Assembly: GCF_001570485.1 (NCBI RefSeq)
Contig: NZ_BCTA01000080.1
Span: 1 to 40,328 of the forward strand
DNA from: Mycolicibacterium novocastrense
GTDB lineage: Bacteria; Actinomycetota; Actinomycetes; Mycobacteriales; Mycobacteriaceae
Length of the DNA stretch: 40,328 nucleotides
Direction of reading: 5' to 3'
Shown here in pieces: positions 33,157 to 40,328 of the stretch. Made by a program: the position numbers and the translations under genes. The notes under the pieces are model-generated. The model was given only the letters and a program-made list of their open reading frames with translations. It made no database searches and had not been told where the DNA came from. Numbering within the stretch: position 1 is the stretch's first letter; each line of letters begins with the position of its first letter.

Positions 33157-33531
33157 ATGGCTGGCGTACTTTCCACACCAAATCTGGCGTTCTACTTCCC
33201 CGACGAGACCGTTAAGACGCTCAACGATCGCTGGGACGATTGGGTTGCGCGAGGGGCCACCGTTGTCACGAAGAAGGACCAGGCCGAAGACGCACCAGGG
33301 GTCTTGCTTGACCTTCTGCACACCGACATCCGCTTCACACCGGCCCTAACCGCCGCAGTGGCAATCGCTGAGCTGCGTCTGCACCATGAGCAGACCGCCG
33401 CGTCAGGGTCTCTGATCTTCTACCCGTGTCTACCGTGGCAGTGGCCGCTCATCCTCGGCGCCCGGTTCCGACAGGAGCCCGACGTCCTGTGGGCAATCCC
33501 CCGCGAACTTGTCGCAAGCGACTTCGAATGA
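33157..33531 (+). CDS. Unknown protein, 124 residues
   Basis: GGAGG lies about 12 bases before the ATG. It contains LAFYFPDETVKTLNDRWDDW, then a helix (ALTAAVAIAELRLHHEQTAA), FYPCLPWQWP and a C-terminal LWAIPRELVASDFE. No signal peptide or family was recognised. It lies in a run of small plus-strand genes after the MazF-like pair. Confidence 0.5.
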   Translation: MAGVLSTPNLAFYFPDETVKTLNDRWDDWVARGATVVTKKDQAEDAPGVLLDLLHTDIRFTPALTAAVAIAELRLHHEQTAASGSLIFYPCLPWQWPLILGARFRQEPDVLWAIPRELVASDFE

Positions 33532-33543
33532 GGCTGAGCGAAG

Positions 33544-33726
33544 ATGAGCGAGAACGCAGCAATTCGACTGGGTGCGCGGGTGGCACACGCTATCGCGGGC
33601 CGAGACACACGCAGCGACTACCTGACCCTCTGCGGCCGGACCATCAGCAGTGGCGATCCCCGAACGCGAGAGGTCGACATCCGTGAAACGCCGCTACACC
33701 AGCACTGCCTCCAGTGCTGGTGCTGA
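33544..33726 (+). CDS. Small Cys-containing protein, unknown
   Basis: 60 residues. The C-terminus ends LHQHCLQCWC, a His/Cys cluster that could bind zinc; an earlier LCGR adds a Cys. It starts 13 bases after the preceding stop. Both size and composition are marginal, so existence as a gene is moderately supported. Confidence 0.45.
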   Translation: MSENAAIRLGARVAHAIAGRDTRSDYLTLCGRTISSGDPRTREVDIRETPLHQHCLQCWC

Positions 33727-33772
33727 CCGACGAGGCGTTTCCCCGCGAAGCGCCAACGAGGGCCGGTGCGAT

Positions 33773-34516
33773 GTGAACACCGCACCGGCCGACGAGGACC
33801 CCAACACCACCCCGTTACCAGTCCTAAGTCAGTTCTTCACGTGGGCGCCCGGAGACGAACCGGCGCCCTATGATCCACCGCGAACTTCAACGGAGACGCG
33901 GCGACCCCAAGGCCCGTCCTCGCACCCTGTGATCGACGTCGTACCCCGACCCCAGGCCGCGCACCAGCCAGGACACCGCCGGTGGTGGCTGGTCGCCGTC
34001 AGTGTGGTGGCAGTCGTAGTCACGGCCGGCGTCGTCTTCTGGCCCGAGCGCAGCATCTCCGACCAGCCATCTCCCTCCGCGACTGTCCCAGTGCCCGCTC
34101 GGATCGACCCCCGGCTTGCGTCGTTGATGCCGGCCGATTATCCAGCGGGGGCCTGCACGCCGGTTCCCGCCGACAATCGCAGCGCCGCTGAGTGTGGCCC
34201 GAACGCCAGCGCCCCGAACACCTCAGCACGATTCACCCTCTACCACGACGTCGATGCCCTGGACGCCGCACTCACCCAGTTCATCAGTGGCACAACAGTT
34301 CTGGTCTGTCCAGGAAACTATCAGTCGCCGGGCCCGTGGCGCCGCCGTGCAGCGCCCGACGCGCCCGTCGGCACTCTGGTGTGTGGCACCAGCCCACAGG
34401 GCCATGCCCGCATCGGCTGGACCGTCGACAGCGAGCTACTGCTTGCCAGCATTGAATCCAGCCCAGGCGGCCCCACGCTGCCCCAGCTCTACGATTGGTG
34501 GTCCGAGCACTCCTGA
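33773..34516 (+). CDS. Single-pass membrane protein with extracytoplasmic Cys-containing domain
   Basis: 247 residues from GTG 33773; the frame is open further upstream. A Pro-rich cytoplasmic tail (about 1-68) is followed by one membrane helix (WWLVAVSVVAVVVTAGVVFW, about 71-90) and an outer domain with CTPVP, AECGP, VLVCPGNYQSPGPW and LVCGTS, giving four Cys that may form two disulfides. This arrangement resembles mycobacterial membrane proteins that share an outer domain with some Ser/Thr kinases. No kinase domain is present. Function unknown. Confidence 0.6.
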   Translation: MNTAPADEDPNTTPLPVLSQFFTWAPGDEPAPYDPPRTSTETRRPQGPSSHPVIDVVPRPQAAHQPGHRRWWLVAVSVVAVVVTAGVVFWPERSISDQPSPSATVPVPARIDPRLASLMPADYPAGACTPVPADNRSAAECGPNASAPNTSARFTLYHDVDALDAALTQFISGTTVLVCPGNYQSPGPWRRRAAPDAPVGTLVCGTSPQGHARIGWTVDSELLLASIESSPGGPTLPQLYDWWSEHS

Positions 34517-34541
34517 CGCCGATTCGCCCGCGAAGCGGGTA

Positions 34542-34997
34542 TCACCAGCGTGTGGGCAGCGCCCGAACCTGCTGCTCCACCACAGTCTGGCTGGTTGCGG
34601 CCACCTCGGCGTCGTCAACGAGGGCGCACCCCAGATACCCCACCCGCTCGGGGTCCATCTGCCCCGCTGCCTTCACAGCGGGGTCCAGCACCGCCGCCAC
34701 ATGCACTGGAAAGTCCACAATCCCTGACTGCAGGACACGATTGCCGGCGGCCGGGGTCAGCACCACCGCCGCGACCGTGACCGAACCGAGGTCCTCGCTG
34801 AGCAGGTCAGGATAGATGTGATCGCGCTCGACGCCCTCCCCCAACGCGCACACCACGGCCGGTTGAATCTCGCAGAACCAGTACCGACCCGGCACCGTCG
34901 AACGCAGACGTCCGGTCACCCTCAGCTCCAGGGGCAGGTGCGCGGCAAAGTCCGTCACCGGGAATCCGCGCACACTGTGCAAGACGAGACGGGCCAC
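34542..34997 (-). CDS. Unknown protein, 151 residues
   Basis: It reads as a beta-rich cytoplasmic protein: RLVLHSVRGFPVTDFAAHLP, ELRVTGRL, GRYWFCEIQPAVVCALGEG and SVTVAAVVLTPAAGN. No signal peptide or family was recognised. It is divergent from the nuclease gene, and its stop lies 26 bases past that of the plus-strand membrane-protein gene. Confidence 0.5.
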   Translation of the reverse strand: MARLVLHSVRGFPVTDFAAHLPLELRVTGRLRSTVPGRYWFCEIQPAVVCALGEGVERDHIYPDLLSEDLGSVTVAAVVLTPAAGNRVLQSGIVDFPVHVAAVLDPAVKAAGQMDPERVGYLGCALVDDAEVAATSQTVVEQQVRALPTRW

Positions 34998-35080
34998 AAC
35001 CCGACGCTAACACCAGCCCGCACAGTTGAGTGTTTACGAACTGTTCCCCGATTGACTGATCATGCACTATTGTCACTCGT

Positions 35081-35704
35081 ATGGACATGCCGTCATCTGG
35101 AGCCCCGTCCTACACCGCTGGACCGCGGATTGCTCCACGCAACCCCCGCCGCCACGTGCGCGTTCTCGCCGGGCTCGTCGGCGCCGTCTTACTGGCCGGA
35201 TGCCAGGTGCCCTCCGTCGCGGGGCAGTCGCCACCCGACGGCACTGACTACCCCGTCCAACCGCCCGCAGACACGCTCACCGGGCCCGCACCGGTGTCCC
35301 GCGTGGTCGACGGCGACACCTTATGGGTCAAAACCGACGACGGTGACACCAAGGTCAGGCTGATCGGCATCGACACCCCAGAACTCGTCGATCCGCGCAC
35401 TCCGGTGCAGTGCTTCGCCCAAGAAGCCTCCGACTTCACCAAGAGCGCCCTCACCGGACAGTTGGTGTACCTGGAGGACGATCCCAGCCAAGACAGCACC
35501 GACCGCTACGGCCGCCGCCTGGCCTATGTCTGGACCCTTGACGGCCGCCTGATCAACCTCGACCTCATCGCCGAGGGATACGCCAACGAGTACACCTACT
35601 CCACGCCCTACCGCTACCAGCGCCAGTTCCGGGCCGCCGAAGCCGCCGCCGCTGAGCAGGATCGTGGACTGTGGAACCCCAAAACCTGTGCAGCACAACG
35701 CTGA
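35081..35704 (+). CDS. Secreted staphylococcal-nuclease-type lipoprotein
   Basis: 207 residues. A basic N-terminus and hydrophobic segment end in a lipobox (VLLAGC, Cys at about 41), so the protein should be lipidated outside the membrane. The SNase domain follows: VVDGDTLWV, VRLIGIDTPE (catalytic Arg and Glu) and DRYGRRLAYVW (second catalytic Arg), then EGYANEY. Such enzymes cut DNA and RNA outside the cell. It shares one base with the next gene (TGATG). A TATTGT seven bases before the ATG may be its -10 element. Confidence 0.82.
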   Translation: MDMPSSGAPSYTAGPRIAPRNPRRHVRVLAGLVGAVLLAGCQVPSVAGQSPPDGTDYPVQPPADTLTGPAPVSRVVDGDTLWVKTDDGDTKVRLIGIDTPELVDPRTPVQCFAQEASDFTKSALTGQLVYLEDDPSQDSTDRYGRRLAYVWTLDGRLINLDLIAEGYANEYTYSTPYRYQRQFRAAEAAAAEQDRGLWNPKTCAAQR

Positions 35705-36669
35705 TGAGCACCGCCCCGGCAGTCGCCACCCCGATTCCCGCAGCGCCGGTGCCGCGCAGCACCGCACGACGCACGCTCACTGCGCGCCGATCAGGGATCC
35801 ACGAGCGTGTCGTGCAGACCAGTGATGGGGTGCCGATCGCGGTGAGCGATTGGCTGCCCGACGGGCCAGTCGACCACACCGTCTTTCTGCTGCACGGCCT
35901 ATGTCTTACCCGGCACTCGTGGCAGGGCGTGGTGCGGCGGCTACGCCGGCCCGGTATCCGCGTCGTCTACTACGACCACCGCGGTCACGGCAGCTCCGGA
36001 CGTGCAGCACCGGCCACCTACAGTCCGGGCCAGCTGGCCCAGGACCTCGCCGAAATCGTGACCGCGCTGCGAATCTCAGGCCCGCTCACCATGGCCGGAC
36101 ATTCGATGGGCGGCATGGCCGCGCTGAGTTACCTGGCCCGAGCCGCCACCGAGCAGCTGGTCCGCCCCTGCGGACTGGTGCTGGTAGCCACCGCAGCCGC
36201 AGGACTCACCGATCACGGTATCGCACGGGTTCTGGCACTACCGGGCATCGACACCCTACTCGACGTGATCGACCACGTACCGCACACCCTGCGCGAGCAA
36301 GTCATGCGTAGCCTCGCCCGACCGCTGTGCGACGTCGTGACCGGCGACCGCAAGGTCGCCACGGCGCTGGCCCAGGCATTCCGCGCCACGCCCGCAGCGA
36401 CCGCGCTGGGCTTTCTGCGCACACTCAAGACCTTCGATCAACGAGCCGTGCTGCCCACCATCTCGGCCGCCACCACGGTGATCAGCGGGTCAGCCGACAT
36501 CCTCACCCCACCCGTGCATGGCGAGGAAATGGCCGCGGCGATCCCCGGTGCAACACACCTACACCTTGCGCACGGCGGCCACATGCTGCTTCACGAAGCA
36601 TGCAACACCGTCAGCGACGCCATCCTGCGCACCACAGCGCGAACCCGCGATGGAGCGATGCCGACGTGA
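35704..36669 (+). CDS. Alpha/beta hydrolase
   Basis: 321 residues from ATG 35704, coupled to the nuclease stop. Motifs are LLHGLCL (oxyanion hole), DHRGHGSS, GHSMGG (nucleophile Ser), ISGSADILTPP (catalytic Asp) and HGGHMLL (catalytic His), the full alpha/beta hydrolase set with an ordinary length. The substrate cannot be read from sequence. No signal peptide is seen. The stop overlaps the broken methylase start (GTGA), so these three genes once formed an operon. Confidence 0.8.
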   Translation: MSTAPAVATPIPAAPVPRSTARRTLTARRSGIHERVVQTSDGVPIAVSDWLPDGPVDHTVFLLHGLCLTRHSWQGVVRRLRRPGIRVVYYDHRGHGSSGRAAPATYSPGQLAQDLAEIVTALRISGPLTMAGHSMGGMAALSYLARAATEQLVRPCGLVLVATAAAGLTDHGIARVLALPGIDTLLDVIDHVPHTLREQVMRSLARPLCDVVTGDRKVATALAQAFRATPAATALGFLRTLKTFDQRAVLPTISAATTVISGSADILTPPVHGEEMAAAIPGATHLHLAHGGHMLLHEACNTVSDAILRTTARTRDGAMPT

Positions 36670-36752
36670 CCGCCCCGCCAATGGCCTACTACGGCGGCAA
36701 GACGCGCCTCGCCCGACCGCATCGTGCGGCTGCTACCGTTGCGAGTGAGTGA
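36666..36752 (+). pseudogene. 5' fragment of a dam-type DNA adenine methylase
   Basis: GTG 36666 overlaps the hydrolase stop. MAYYGGKTRLA matches the conserved N-terminus of D12-class adenine methylases. After it the frame should continue RIV.LLP, but that appears only one base later (in the frame GAC CGC ATC GTG CGG CTG CTA CCG), so one extra base shifts the frame, and the shifted frame ends at TGA 36750-36752. The TnpB element begins here. This half is not functional. Confidence 0.75.
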
Positions 36753-36764
36753 TCTTTAGTGGTC
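36747..36764 (-). repeat. Inverted repeat, tnpB 3' end side
   Basis: GAGTGATCTTTAGTGGTC matches the reverse complement of 38332-38349 at 14 of 18 positions. The tnpB stop codon (36763-36765) overlaps its inner end. Confidence 0.45.
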
Positions 36765-36850
36765 ACGCGACTCGCACCCCGTCACGGGGTTGTTCGGCAG
36801 CCTTGCGGCTGCGTCCCTTCCGCGCTTCACGGCCACCCGCCGGGCGAGGC
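36747..36850 (-). ncRNA. Predicted omega RNA (guide scaffold) at the tnpB 3' end
   Basis: TnpB proteins use an RNA made from the 3' end of their own gene and the element end, with the guide taken from flanking DNA. Two strong hairpins lie here: ACCCCG-TCA-CGGGGT (36776-36790) and GCAGCC-TTGC-GGCTGC (36797-36812), inside the last codons of tnpB. The guide would then be copied from the methylase sequence just below 36747. The 5' boundary is a guess. Confidence 0.4.
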
Positions 36851-38145
36851 CCGGTCTTACGGTCGGCTCCACGCTTGACGGCGGCCCCGACTGGGCCGAC
36901 GACGCTAGGTGTTTCCTCGTAGCGTGCGAGGTTGATGGCGGCGTTGTCATCACGCTGGTGCGTGATGGCCAAACAGCCTTCGCATTGCCATTTTTCATCC
37001 CAGCCGATGTCCTGGACATGCCCACAAACGTGGCATTTTTTCGACGATGGGAACCAGCGGTCGGCGACCACCAGGTCCGACCCGTACCAGCCTGTCTTGT
37101 AGGACAGGTGCCGCCGCGGTGTGCCCAGGGCGGCATCGGACAGTCCACGCCGTCTGGCGCGGGCGCCCGGCAAGCCCTTTTGCCGCAGCATCCTCGCCGC
37201 GTCCAAACCTTCGACAACGATGCGGCCGTGGGTTTTAGCCAAGCGCGTTGTCAGGCTGTGGAGGTGGTGGGTGCGGACATCGTTGACCCGGCGGTGCAGC
37301 CGGGACATCTCGGTGGTGCGCTCACGGTAGCGCCGGGAGCCTTTCGTGCAGCGTGACCGTGCCCGGGACGCGTGCCGAAGATCCCGCAATGCGGCGTCAA
37401 GCGGGCGCGGATTGTCAACCCGTTCGATCACCACCCCGTCAGCGTCTGCGACCGTCGCCAGACGACGCACACCCACGTCGACACCCACCCGCGAGCTGGG
37501 TAGCGCGACGCCGGGTTGCTGCGGACGCTGCACGAGGATCCGCACACTGGCATCCAGACGGGTGCCGTTGCGGCGCACCGAAATCGCCAGCACCCGCGCC
37601 CGGCCTTTCGCAATAAGACGCTCGATGCGCCGAGTGTTCTCGTGCGTACGAACACAGCCGATCACCGGCAGCGTGAGATGGCGGCGATCGGGCTCGACGC
37701 GCATCGCGCCGGTGGTGAAACAGACCCGGTCAGCGTCGCGGCCTTTGCGTTTGAAGCGCGGAAAACCTGCCCTCTTCCCGGCACGCTCACCAGCACGGGA
37801 GGTCTGCCAGTTCCAGTACGCGTCCACCGCGCCGCGGATGCCGTCGGCGTAGGCCTCTTTCGAGCACTCGCGCCACCACACCGCCCCGGTCTCGGCGTTA
37901 ACACACGCCTCGTCCTTGACCGTGTTCCAACGCTTCCGCAGCACCCGCAGCGACGGCTTCGCCGTCTCTATCCCACTGGCGTGCCACGCTTCGATATCGG
38001 CTTTCAGGGTGGCGACCGTCCAGTTGTAGGCCTTACGCCGGGCACCGAAATGCCGTGCCAATGCGCGGGCTTGATCACCGGTCGGGTCGAGGGTGAACCG
38101 AAACGCCTGAACCGTCCAGCCCTCGGGAACTTCGAACCGGGCCAT
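36763..38145 (-). CDS. tnpB: TnpB RNA-guided nuclease
   Basis: 460 residues, full length for TnpB. The RuvC-like catalytic residues are in place: D223 in GVDVGVRRLA, E312 in VVEGLDA, and D399 in HQRDDNAAINLA. A four-Cys zinc finger (C371, C374, C388, C391) sits in the nuclease domain. The N-terminal helical domain starts QAFRFTLDPTGDQ and contains KAYNWTV. TnpB cuts DNA that matches its guide RNA and retains transposons at their sites. The ATG overlaps the stop of the zinc-ribbon ORF (TAATG), so translation is coupled. It ends in a basic tail. Confidence 0.85.
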   Translation of the reverse strand: MARFEVPEGWTVQAFRFTLDPTGDQARALARHFGARRKAYNWTVATLKADIEAWHASGIETAKPSLRVLRKRWNTVKDEACVNAETGAVWWRECSKEAYADGIRGAVDAYWNWQTSRAGERAGKRAGFPRFKRKGRDADRVCFTTGAMRVEPDRRHLTLPVIGCVRTHENTRRIERLIAKGRARVLAISVRRNGTRLDASVRILVQRPQQPGVALPSSRVGVDVGVRRLATVADADGVVIERVDNPRPLDAALRDLRHASRARSRCTKGSRRYRERTTEMSRLHRRVNDVRTHHLHSLTTRLAKTHGRIVVEGLDAARMLRQKGLPGARARRRGLSDAALGTPRRHLSYKTGWYGSDLVVADRWFPSSKKCHVCGHVQDIGWDEKWQCEGCLAITHQRDDNAAINLARYEETPSVVGPVGAAVKRGADRKTGPRPAGGREARKGRSRKAAEQPRDGVRVA

Positions 38146-38306
38146 TACAGCCAGTCCTCGTCATCCTGGCCGCACGCGGGGCAATCGCCGCTATTGCAGA
38201 CGTCGCACAGTCCACCGGAGTCAATCGTGAAATTGAACTCAGCCCGGCAGCAGAAGCACGCGAACCGCGCCTTCGGCTCGCCGATCCTCATACCCATTTC
38301 CGACAT
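38145..38306 (-). CDS. 53-residue zinc-ribbon protein coupled to tnpB
   Basis: It starts at ATG 38306 with AGGA about nine bases before it; upstream in-frame codons lack a ribosome site. Seven Cys are grouped as CFCC, CDVC and CPAC, spaced like one or two zinc ribbons; the tail is acidic (DDEDWL). It overlaps tnpB by one base and lies between the element ends. Known IS605 and IS607 elements carry tnpA in this place, not a zinc ribbon. Its role is unknown; it could assist TnpB or its RNA, or be a host fragment carried along. Confidence 0.55.
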   Translation of the reverse strand: MSEMGMRIGEPKARFACFCCRAEFNFTIDSGGLCDVCNSGDCPACGQDDEDWL

Positions 38307-38331
38307 AGATCCGTTCCTACAGCACACCACT

Positions 38332-38349
38332 GACAGCTAACGACCACTC
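38332..38349 (+). repeat. Inverted repeat, tnpB 5' end side
   Basis: GACAGCTAACGACCACTC is the partner of 36747-36764 and lies 26 bases before the start of the zinc-ribbon ORF. Confidence 0.45.
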
Positions 38350-39135
38350 ATACCGCAACAGCTGGCAGCCCCCGCACAAGCACTATGTGGAGCCATTCGC
38401 CGGATCGCTCGCGGTCTTGCTGGCCAAGCCCACGAGTCGCATGGAAACCGTCAACGACCTCGACGGGCTTGTCCGGACGTTTTGGCGTGTGCTGCGCGAC
38501 AACCCGGCCGAACTCGCCCGCCGCTGCGCGCTGACGCCGCACTCTCGCGCCGAGTACCGCCAGGCGCGCGACGCCCAGCTCCACGACGGCATGGATGACG
38601 TCGAGATCGCACGGGTCGTGTGGATTCGGATCCCCCAAGCACGCGCCCATACCACCCGCCCGACCGGAACCGGGTGGAAATACCACATCGATCCGGCCGG
38701 ATCGTGCGGTCCTACGGTGCGTTCGCCGGTGCGTGCCTGTACGTCGACCCACCCTATCTCGGGTCCACTCGCACCGACGGCGGCAACGGCTACCGCGTCG
38801 ACATGCGCGACCTTGACGCTCACGCCGAACTGCTCGACGAGCTGCTCGCGTGCCGCGCCAGTGTCGTCCTCTCCGGATACGCATCCGACCTCTACGACCA
38901 CACCCTGGCCGAGTGGTCACGTATCGAAATCCCCACGGGCACAGCCCAAGGCGGCACATACCAAACGCGCACCGAGGTGATCTGGTCGAACCGGCCAATC
39001 GGTGAGCAGCCCGCCCTCTTCGACGTGATCCAACGACAGTTATCTGGGGGTTCCCCCGAAACGGCGTTCAAGCCCAGGACCGATGCCGTGACGTACAGAT
39101 CCCCCACGACGTGCACGGAGGAGGAAATCCGATGA
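38350..39135 (+). pseudogene. 3' part of the dam-type adenine methylase, also internally broken
   Basis: One frame reads HYVEPFAGSLAVLLAKP (motif I, S-adenosylmethionine site), NDLDGLVRTFWRVLRDNP and DGMDDVEIARVVW, up to about 38690. The catalytic part, CLYVDPPYLGSTR (DPPY motif), then VVLSGY and TEVIWSNRP, continues in another frame from about 38700. Comparison with the usual domain order suggests a deletion of about 100 residues plus a frame change between them. With the 5' lesion and the TnpB insertion, the gene is clearly inactive. Confidence 0.78.
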
Positions 39136-39206
39136 AGGCGATCAACCAGCGGTGCATGACCGAGCGGGCCGAGCAAAACGCACCCGCCACCGACGAAGTG
39201 CTGTAG
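39132..39206 (+). CDS. Possible 24-residue peptide after the methylase remnant
   Basis: ATG 39132 overlaps the methylase stop, with a strong GGAGGAGG about eight bases before it, and ends at TAG 39204-39206. The sequence is hydrophilic with one Cys. No homologue is known to me, and it may be a remnant; only the ribosome site supports it. Confidence 0.3.
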   Translation: MKAINQRCMTERAEQNAPATDEVL

Positions 39207-39351
39207 ATAACCCACTGTGCTACAGGCAGAGACATCGGTGAGGCCACGGCAGCCCCCTCCACCCACCTGTGCTGGAGGCGACCCTGGCCACACCGCCCAA
39301 CCCCTCTTAATGGGAGGCTATAACCATCCGCTCCTGGTATTATGAAATAGG

Positions 39352-39381
39352 TTGAACACCCGCCTCACCCAGCGACAATAC
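39352..39381 (+). promoter_or_regulatory. Promoter of the VbhA/Fic pair
   Basis: TTGAAC (39352-39357), an 18-base spacer and CAATAC (39376-39381) lie about 40 bases before ATG 39423. The elements are only partial matches. The 216-base gap from 39207 also holds a small CCTC/GAGG hairpin near 39304-39317. Confidence 0.4.
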
Positions 39382-39422
39382 TGGCTCTCTGGGATCGGAT
39401 GAACCGGAAGGAAGCGCCTACA

Positions 39423-39623
39423 ATGAGCACCATGACGACCGCGCCCAAGCGCCCGCCCACCCACGACGAGGCCGTGACCCTCGCCGTGGCAGCAACCGGC
39501 CTCGCCGGCCACGACGTCTCACCCGACGCGCGTGACCTGCTCGACCGCATCGGCCGCGGCGATTTGACCTACGACGAGGCCGTCGCCGAGGTCATCGCGG
39601 AGTTCGGGCAACCCGCCCAGTAG
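39423..39623 (+). CDS. VbhA-like antitoxin of the Fic toxin
   Basis: 66 residues from ATG 39423, with GGAAGGAAG upstream. The helical part HDEAVTLAVAATGLAGHDVS, then DLLDRIGRGDLTYDEAVAEV matches the VbhA antitoxin fold. By eye alignment with VbhA, the inhibitory Ser-x-x-x-Glu-Gly becomes Ala-x-x-x-Ala-Gly (in AATGLAG), so the blocking Ser and Glu are absent. It precedes the toxin gene by four bases. Confidence 0.65.
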   Translation: MSTMTTAPKRPPTHDEAVTLAVAATGLAGHDVSPDARDLLDRIGRGDLTYDEAVAEVIAEFGQPAQ

Positions 39624-39627
39624 TACG

Positions 39628-40251
39628 TTGGCGTCCTACAGCCAGTGGGAGGACTACTTCTGGCCCGATGCGCCGGGGGTCCTGAAGAATCGCCTCAACA
39701 TCAAAGACAGTTGGCAACTGCGCGAGGCCGAAACCCGAATCAGCCTGGTCCGTATGGCCGAGATCGTCACCCAGGACAACCCTCCCGACGTGATCGACCT
39801 CGACTACTACTGCGGGCTGCACCGCAAGATCTTCGGTGACGTCTACGACTGGGCTGGCACACCCCGCACGGTACCGAAGTTCGGCATGAGCAAACAGTGG
39901 CGCGACGTCGTCAACTTCGCCCCCGACGACCGCACCGCACCGTGGGTCAAATACCACTACCGCCCAGGCCCCGAGGTCGCCGGCCGCGCGGCCTCCCAGT
40001 TCACCATGCTCGACTTCGAACTAGGTGACCCACAAAAAACCGCCCCGCACACCTTCATCCCGCTCATCGCCACCTCCTGGGGCGGGCTGGACAACATCCA
40101 CCCATTCCGCGAAGGCAACACCCGAAGCCAGACCATCCTGTTCCACCAGATCTGCCGCAAGTACGGCTACGAGCTCGACGGCCAAGAGCTGTTCAATCGC
40201 CGAGAGGAATTCATCGGCGCCCGCTTCCACGGACACGGGACCTGTCGATAA
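39628..40251 (+). CDS. Fic-family toxin (AMP transferase-like)
   Basis: 207 residues from TTG 39628; no better start is visible. The Fic core motif is HPFREGNTRSQ at about 158-168, with His158, Phe160, Glu162, Gly163, Asn164 and Arg166 present, but the usual final Arg two residues after Ser-Gln is Thr169. Upstream is LHRKIFGDVYDWAG, the usual start of the domain. Fic toxins transfer AMP or a similar group onto target proteins and are held off by the partner. The changed motif may alter activity or target. Confidence 0.78.
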   Translation: MASYSQWEDYFWPDAPGVLKNRLNIKDSWQLREAETRISLVRMAEIVTQDNPPDVIDLDYYCGLHRKIFGDVYDWAGTPRTVPKFGMSKQWRDVVNFAPDDRTAPWVKYHYRPGPEVAGRAASQFTMLDFELGDPQKTAPHTFIPLIATSWGGLDNIHPFREGNTRSQTILFHQICRKYGYELDGQELFNRREEFIGARFHGHGTCR

Positions 40252-40328
40252 CCCCCGCGGTGCTGGTTGTGGCCTACGGGATTGAGAGCGTCGGAACGCG
40301 CAGGAGCGAATTCCGGAACGCGCCACCG

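Larger units (their letters stand above)
36747..38349 (-). mobile_element. TnpB-encoding IS element (IS605/IS607-related) without tnpA
   Basis: The interval contains tnpB, a small zinc-ribbon ORF and little else, and sits inside a methylase gene. The ends carry imperfect inverted repeats (36747-36764 and 38332-38349, 14 of 18 matches). No TnpA of either the Tyr or Ser type is present, so the element is probably mobilised in trans or immobile. The exact ends are uncertain, because IS605 elements normally lack such repeats. Confidence 0.6.

Overview
The window is high-GC actinobacterial DNA and is most likely part of a large Mycobacterium plasmid or a plasmid-derived integrated region. Three observations support this. 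It carries homologues of the mycobacterium-specific ESX-1 accessory genes espB, espL and espK and of the secreted antigen MPT63. Many genes have mycobacterial-style leaderless promoters. A replication primase, a ParA/ParB-like pair, a DUF2637-type membrane protein and several toxin-antitoxin pairs lie close together. All family calls come from reading the sequence; no database was searched.

Layout. Positions 1-8420 (minus strand) hold a type VII secretion (ESX) accessory operon: an EspC-like small substrate, an EspB-like PE/PPE-fold protein, an EspL-like YbaB-fold protein, an Ala-rich helical protein, a membrane protein, a long EspK-like protein, a second small possible YbaB-like protein, a Pro/Gly-rich protein and a gene cut by the window edge. 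Positions 8580-15100 hold the replication and maintenance core: a duplicated small DNA-binding protein, an AEP-primase-type Rep, a lipoprotein, ParA with a ParB-like partner, then about 1.15 kb of non-coding DNA with two distinct repeat arrays (probable origin or centromere) ending in a small HTH gene. Positions 15171-25215 (plus) hold a membrane protein, a double-HTH regulator, a helical protein, a ~1,900-residue DNA methyltransferase-helicase fusion of the P1 DarB kind, a PH-like protein and an unknown gene, mostly tightly packed. This is the best candidate in the window for an anti-restriction, transfer or defence system.

Positions 25312-34997 are a mosaic of small accessory genes: a MerR-like HTH protein, an AbrB/RelE-type toxin-antitoxin pair, an XRE regulator with its own operator, several unknown genes, an MPT63-like secreted protein with a repeat tail, a MazF-like toxin with its antitoxin, and a single-pass membrane protein. 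Positions 35081-40251 hold a secreted nuclease and an alpha/beta hydrolase. These overlap the remains of a dam-type adenine methylase broken by a frameshift, a TnpB element and an internal deletion. A VbhA/Fic toxin-antitoxin pair closes the window.

Common themes are leaderless transcription with operators built into the promoter, DNA-binding proteins made of two fused copies of one module, and at least three toxin-antitoxin pairs that would stabilise a plasmid. Several genes show reading-frame problems that may be real decay or sequencing errors (17508-18200, 29509-29943, the methylase remnant).
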